A stretch of DNA of 64,000 nucleotides, from the NCBI GenBank assembly GCA_020226215.1, contig CM035228.1, positions 124,001-188,000 of the forward strand, read 5' to 3'. Positions 58,610-64,000 of the stretch are shown here, piece after piece. The DNA is from Sindora glabra (Eukaryota > Streptophyta > Magnoliopsida > Fabales > Fabaceae). Position 1 is the stretch's first letter. The number at the start of each line of letters is the position of its first letter. The notes beneath the pieces are model-generated. The model worked only from the letters and a program-made list of their open reading frames with translations. It was not told where the DNA came from and ran no database searches. The position numbers and the translations under genes were made by a program.

Positions 58610-61600
58610 CTAAACTCCTAAAAAATTAAAATAAAGAAACTATGAGAAGTTAAAAGAAAGAAGGACTAAAAATTCATCATTTTAGCTTGGAATAAAGAAG
58701 GAATTTGTTTACTTTTTTTTAGTACTAAACATGTTAGATAATAAAATTGTAAATTTTTTTATAGATGAAAAAGCATTCGTATAACATAGTGAAAATCCAA
58801 AGCTAACACCTAATGATTAACTTCCTACCCTTTTAATCATATAAAGAATGGAAATTCATGATTAAAGTCACTTTTCTTATGTAAAAAATACACAATTCTT
58901 GCTTTAAACTTTCACTCCATATTAATATCTACATGTACAAGTTTATTGCGCATGGATAGAGAGATTCAAAATAAATGGCAAAAGGTTATGGACAAGAAAG
59001 AAATTACATCTTTTTATTAAAGTTCCATCAAACTAATATTTCTCACTAGACAGATTAAGTTACACTAAATGGAATCAGATGGGATAATATATCTAATAAA
59101 TAATTATTAACTATTTTATTTATTCTTGATTTTTAGTTCAAACTAATTTCTATATTTAACATCATGAATATAATTCCCACACCATTCATTTATTCTCTCC
59201 TTATTAAACTTGAGTGCTTGACTACTAGAAAATATTTCATATGAACAAGTCACATAAAACATAAACTCCACAAACCTATGTGCTTAACCCTAACTAGAAA
59301 ATGCATTATACACGTTTTTAATTCTTACTATAACTGGATAAGAAAGAAATTTACAATTCTCCCTGCTAATGGATTGAGTATTGCATAATAGTGATAATAT
59401 TATATGAACAAAGGTAATTAATTATAGTTACATGTAATTGGATAATTATAGGTTTTACATATTGATATAAGATCACAATCTTCTCCTATCTACCCTGGGT
59501 ATATGAAAAACAAGAATTGAAAGATAATTATGATCTCATATATAGGAGTCTATGCCTCGAAATGGGACAATATCTACCTATAACTAATTTGCTATAATTA
59601 ATTATGCTACAACATTAACTATAAGCCTTCCTATGACAATCCAATCCCAAATAAGAATGATATTAAACCATATAGGTAAAAATATTTCTTTTGTTATGTT
59701 TGTTCATAGGTGTCACTTATATGATGTTAACCAAATTATACTACACTTGTGAGTATGAAACATACACACAAAAGAATAACTATGCAACACTCATAAGAAA
59801 TTGTGAGTTTATTCAATACTAATGAGATTTCAATTGGCTTATTTGGACAATGACAAGGACATTGCTAAAACATAAAACAGAATTGAAAGAACTTTCAAAG
59901 CTAAAGGATAACATTGAAATTTCAAATGTTATTGAACATATTACAACATATTTGGAGGTCTGATTCATTCCTACCATAACATTGTTTGGTTATCAGTGTA
60001 TTGGAAGGTATTAGCCCCACTTAATTTAATTTTCAAGCTTAATTAATGAGTCCAGCATAAGAACAAAGATGGGGTGTGCTCTCAACACTCCAACTATTAT
60101 GGAGATGACTATATTTAGTTTTATGATTGTCATAATGGACCACAAAATTTATTCTAACTTAAAAATTTATATTTGAATTCTTTTAACAATCTATCGAAAG
60201 CAAAAGCCTTAGAATTAAGCTTCTACTTCTTTGTAGCTAATTTTAACTAGATTATAAACCTTAAAACTATAAACATTTTTCCATGTCTCACTCCATCCTT
60301 CATTTAACTATGATTAGAAGTATAAGAGTTATAACTAAACTTAATTTGTTTGTAGTGAAGTTACATCCATTACTGTATTCACCTTTGTCAAGTTATATGA
60401 CTTTATAATGTTAGCTTAACGAAAATCCAAAACCTAGTTAGGTTTCAAAAGAGGTTAAGACCTTTCATGGGACATATTTAGCCTATTTCAAACATAAGAT
60501 AGCTATATTGCTATAATGCTTTAACAAAAGAGTAAAAAAGATTGCTACAAGAGTATAAAGACTAAATTTAATTGAAACAAAAGCAAAAGAAACTAAACAG
60601 CAAAAAGAAACAAAGGACGGGAAGTGCTTTCGACAGGGATCAAGATAAAAGTGCATCCTAGCATTTGCTGGCTTTTAATATTTTGAATCATCTTTCATAA
60701 ATTTCACTTTAGTAAGACAAGCCCATAAAAATCATACTGTCTATAGGTTTTTACTAAACCACCTACAACAAAGTGAATATTTGCTCTAACTTATGCTATA
60801 AAACAAACTTTAATAGTGAAATTAGTAGTGTTGGTTACAAGGTAACTGAGGAAAAGGACTCACCAATTTTATCTCTAATTGTGACACATCTTTGAATTAT
60901 TAAGAAAGAGATATCTGAAACTTCCTGTTCAAATCTAACAATAACTTAAGGTTATTTATGTTTTCAATACTTTCATGGCTTCCATATAGAAGTCTGAGTG
61001 AATAAGGTTCTAATGTGGCATATTGCAAGGCCTAATAGGAATCTAACTAAGCAAACCCCCAAACACCTTTATCAAACGACCATTAATTTCAATGGTAAGC
61101 AGATTATATTGCAATTTTACCTATTCAAAGTACACATATATAAATTATTATTTTATATGATAGCTTTAACAAGTGTTACTTTATATGTATAATATATATC
61201 ATAAGTTCCAAACCCATACTCCCCTTAAAGATACCATAGCATTCACTAATAATCAATTAGATTCAAGTACCTAGAGTTTGTATGGATAACAAAAAGTCAT
61301 TTCCTAGTAATGTGAGCTTTTGTATATGTACTAGTTTATAGGGTTATAACAATTTGTATAAATGTGTCTCTTAGAATACGTGACTAACTAAAGGATTATA
61401 ACTCTCGTGTTTTGTAACACAACCATTGGATTAGCATATATATGTTTGAAATGATATAATTTTAAGCCTCACGTTAATTGATATATAAATTCTCAATGTT
61501 AACATTGTTTAAGTAATTGTTAATTTTATATGTATAATGATATTTAGATTTGACGTTAGTTAATTTGATATAGATTTTATGATGAATAAAATGCATGATC

Positions 61601-61990
61601 CAATCTAATTAATTAATAAAATATTCTTATCTCTAAAAAAATGTATGAAATTAACAATTTTCCCATTAAAATATAGAAAATGATTTCACTATAAAAGAGA
61701 ACATACAATTTATTTTTCATAAAGGGAATTATTCCTTTCTCGTTATCTTTTGCTTGTGGTGTTTTTGTTTCAAGGATCATTCATGAAAAGCAATTAATTG
61801 TAAGTTTAAAAGTACAAGAAAGAAATGATCAATTTATTAAAAATTTAAAGGTTGTCAAATTTTGTGAAAAGGAAGTCATGGAGTTGCATGATAATTCAAG
61901 TAAAAAACCCTCTAAAATTGATTTCATTTTTTTCTACTCAATAAATTTCTCATTTATATGATGTTGCTAATCCAGGAGTTTAGTATAAAT
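58610..61990. other. Intergenic, no gene seen
   Basis: AT-rich sequence with only short chance frames, such as 64 codons at 60998-61192 without a recognisable product. No tRNA, rRNA or transposon end was recognised. Confidence 0.45.
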
Positions 61991-61995
61991 TATAA

Positions 61996-62170
61996 TTAGG
62001 GAAAAATACACTTTACTCACTTGAGGTTTCACCATATTTCACTTTACCCACCTATGGTTTTAAGAATTACATATTACCCACCTGCATTTCTAGCTGTTAA
62101 CATGTTGCTAACCTTAATTGTTTTCCATCCAAAGAGTTAATAAAATGGTCAGTCTGCTCACATTTTTGGA
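61996..62170 (+). mobile_element. Single transposon end with short internal repeats
   Basis: GGGAAAAATACACTTTACTC is followed by three diverged copies of a block (CACTTTACTCACTTGAGGTTT, CACTTTACCCACCTATGGTTT, ATTACCCACCTGCATTT, each shortened by neighbours). This looks like the end of a plant DNA transposon with subterminal repeats. No matching inverted end was found before 64000. Confidence 0.4.
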
Positions 62171-62189
62171 AATAGTTAAGTTTGGTATG

Positions 62190-62640
62190 GCTTTTATGCT
62201 ACAATAAAAGTGATAGTTAGATCATGGAAAATAACATTTTTATTTGGCCTAACTCTATTTAGTTTACTATAGCACTTAATAAGCATGAGGCAAGCTCCTT
62301 CGAAGTTTAAAATTTTCTTTTTTCGATGGTATTGAAGGCAAAAATATGTTGCATAACAATTTGCAGTAGGCCAAGTAATAGTCACCACCTAATATCAATT
62401 GATGGACTATCAGTGTCCTTAAAACTTGGATAACTGATATTAACATCCATAAACATAATAGGACTTGCACCCTTAAAGTGAAAGAGCCTATCAATAAGTT
62501 CTGTATTACTTCCTTCTAATTTTGCATTAATGTTGAGACAAGATTTATAAGACATTGATCTTTCCCTTATTAGCACCATTGGACAAGCAACATTATGTCA
62601 CTATGCTAACTTCTATCTCAAATATCCACTTAAGGTGCTT
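62190..62640 (-). pseudogene. Possible broken coding fragment, unknown family
   Basis: Overlapping minus frames contain protein-like text such as INAKLEGSNTELIDRLFHF and SYPSFKDTDSPSIDIRWW, with frame changes around 62390. I do not recognise the family. Balanced composition suggests former coding sequence, possibly of a transposon, but chance is not excluded. Confidence 0.2.
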
Positions 62641-64000
62641 ATAACTTGGAACTCTGTGAGCCATCACACACAAAGATATTACAACTGGTCCTAGCTAGAA
62701 TTATAAACTCCCTTTTTAATTTTATCAAGTAATTCTTAAATTAAGTGACTACATGAAATTTTTTCCATTCTAGATCATTTATACCAAATAGGTTGTTTAT
62801 AGGAATGCCAAATTTTTGTTACTTACCAATCAACTTCTAAATGAATTGTTTAGCTCTCAATTTGTCCTTATATGGTCCACTACCTGTAAAATCCAAAATA
62901 CCCTAACACTCTACTAGTTTGCCTTCTACTATTGATTTTCCAACAAGGTTCCATTAACATTTATCCAACCTCAAGGTTTCCTCAACATTCTTTCCACATG
63001 GAAGATTTAGGGGTCTAATGACACATCTTTGGACCTTTGCCATATTATGATGACATCTATTCTATAATTTTACATTATATTGCCTATGCCAATAAACAAA
63101 TTGTAACATATTTGTTATGAATACCAGTCGAACATTATTAATATATTCACTCTTTGAGAAAAGGAAAAAAATCCATATTTAGTTGAATGACCTACCCTAA
63201 TTAGAGATTGTCATTGTACATAAAACATCCAGCATCCACCTCAATAGTGTGTAGATATTCCCAAGGCATATATCTATTACAAAGTAAACAACATACATTA
63301 TTGACTTAAGAAAATTCAGTTTAAGCAAGTATATTCTACAACTAGAAAGATTATAACTTGTCGTAGATTCAGTTTAAGTAAATATGCATCATTTAACTTT
63401 ACCAATCTAAGCAATAATAGCACAATATTATAATAAGGCTTTAATACAAGTTCCTGATTTACACAATGCATTTAGAGTTGCAGTATTTGCTGATAATATA
63501 CCAGTAGAGCTGCCTATAACCAAACCTTAAATTTGCTAAAGCAAATAACATACCCTTTAATATATGGGTCTTAATAATAAGTACAAATATTAAAGCATCA
63601 GATTTATAAGAAATAATGGATAATGTATGTGAAAAAATTTTATTTGCATTCATTAATACTAAAATATGGTTTGAACTTATAAAGCACTTGTCAATGTGCT
63701 TATTAAAATATATTAGTTTGCTTGCTATCACAAAGCATTTAACAAAACTAAAAAAATCTTTATTAGCAATTAAGAATGTACAAGGTGCTAAAAGGGCCAA
63801 CATTTCTTAAAATTAACAACAAAAAATCCTAAAATTCTCAATTGCAATAAAACCCATAATCTTTACATATTAACATTGAATTTAGAGTATTTTAAGGCAA
63901 TTGATACCCCTATGCCCTTACCCCTGCCCCTTCTTACATCTAATTTGAAAAGTCTATCTCCATTATATCTGACTATGGCTTTTGATTGGTTGGATGTAAT
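62640..64000. other. Intergenic to window end, no gene seen
   Basis: Short frames on both strands at 63459-63810 overlap each other and have no recognisable product. The last 200 bases are slightly richer in C, but the window ends before any gene becomes apparent. Confidence 0.4.

Noticed and set aside
1..64000. CRISPR arrays, bacterial operons, rRNA or tRNA genes
   Set aside because: No regularly spaced repeats, no prokaryotic gene layout, and no tRNA or rRNA sequence recognised; the window is plant nuclear DNA.

Overview
This is nuclear DNA of a flowering plant, most likely a eudicot. The evidence is intron-rich protein genes with plant-specific products, a plastid transit peptide, very AT-rich spacers, and plant LTR-retrotransposon and MITE debris. 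I did not pin down the genus; a rosid is a guess.

Three genes are supported, all on the minus strand and all split by introns. (1) At 158-1525 is a secreted DUF538 protein with two exons. (2) At 24225-31813 is the plastid biotin carboxyl carrier protein (BCCP) of heteromeric acetyl-CoA carboxylase. It has seven well-supported exons plus two small in-frame cassette-like exons, and a 4.9-kb intron splits its biotinyl domain. (3) At 38272-44648 is a LUC7-like U1 snRNP protein with thirteen exons. Its second intron has the signals of a U12-type (minor spliceosome) intron. The genes are functionally unrelated: one is secretory, one makes plastid fatty-acid precursors, one selects 5' splice sites.

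The rest is repeat. From 4 to 22 kb lies a nested graveyard. A probable Ty3/gypsy LTR starts near 4018 and seems to resume up to a Met-tRNA-type primer site at 11672. Inside it sits a gag-only Athila/Tat-like element (LTR 6235-7860, primer site 7867, gag relic 8590-9330, second LTR 9402-11215). That second LTR carries a 309-bp hAT-type MITE with a perfect 8-bp target duplication. Two related LTRs on the minus strand (12094-13753 and 20359-22000) are solo LTRs with recognisable 5-bp target duplications. From 32 to 37.8 kb the DNA is AT-rich spacer with long TA and TG microsatellites and paired copies of a small MITE. From 45 to 64 kb I found no intact gene. That stretch holds a decayed Ulp1-peptidase-like transposon fragment (54.05-54.38 kb), a 642-bp tandem duplication (54.58-55.87 kb), a 170-bp tandem duplication (58.3 kb) and single transposon ends.

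The best candidates for something undescribed are: two neighbouring imperfect hairpins at 51.18-51.56 kb whose arms share a conserved core while their loops differ, as in a plant MIR cluster; and the two BCCP mini-exons (43 and 44 nt), which keep frame only when used or skipped together and have a Mutator-like MITE between them.
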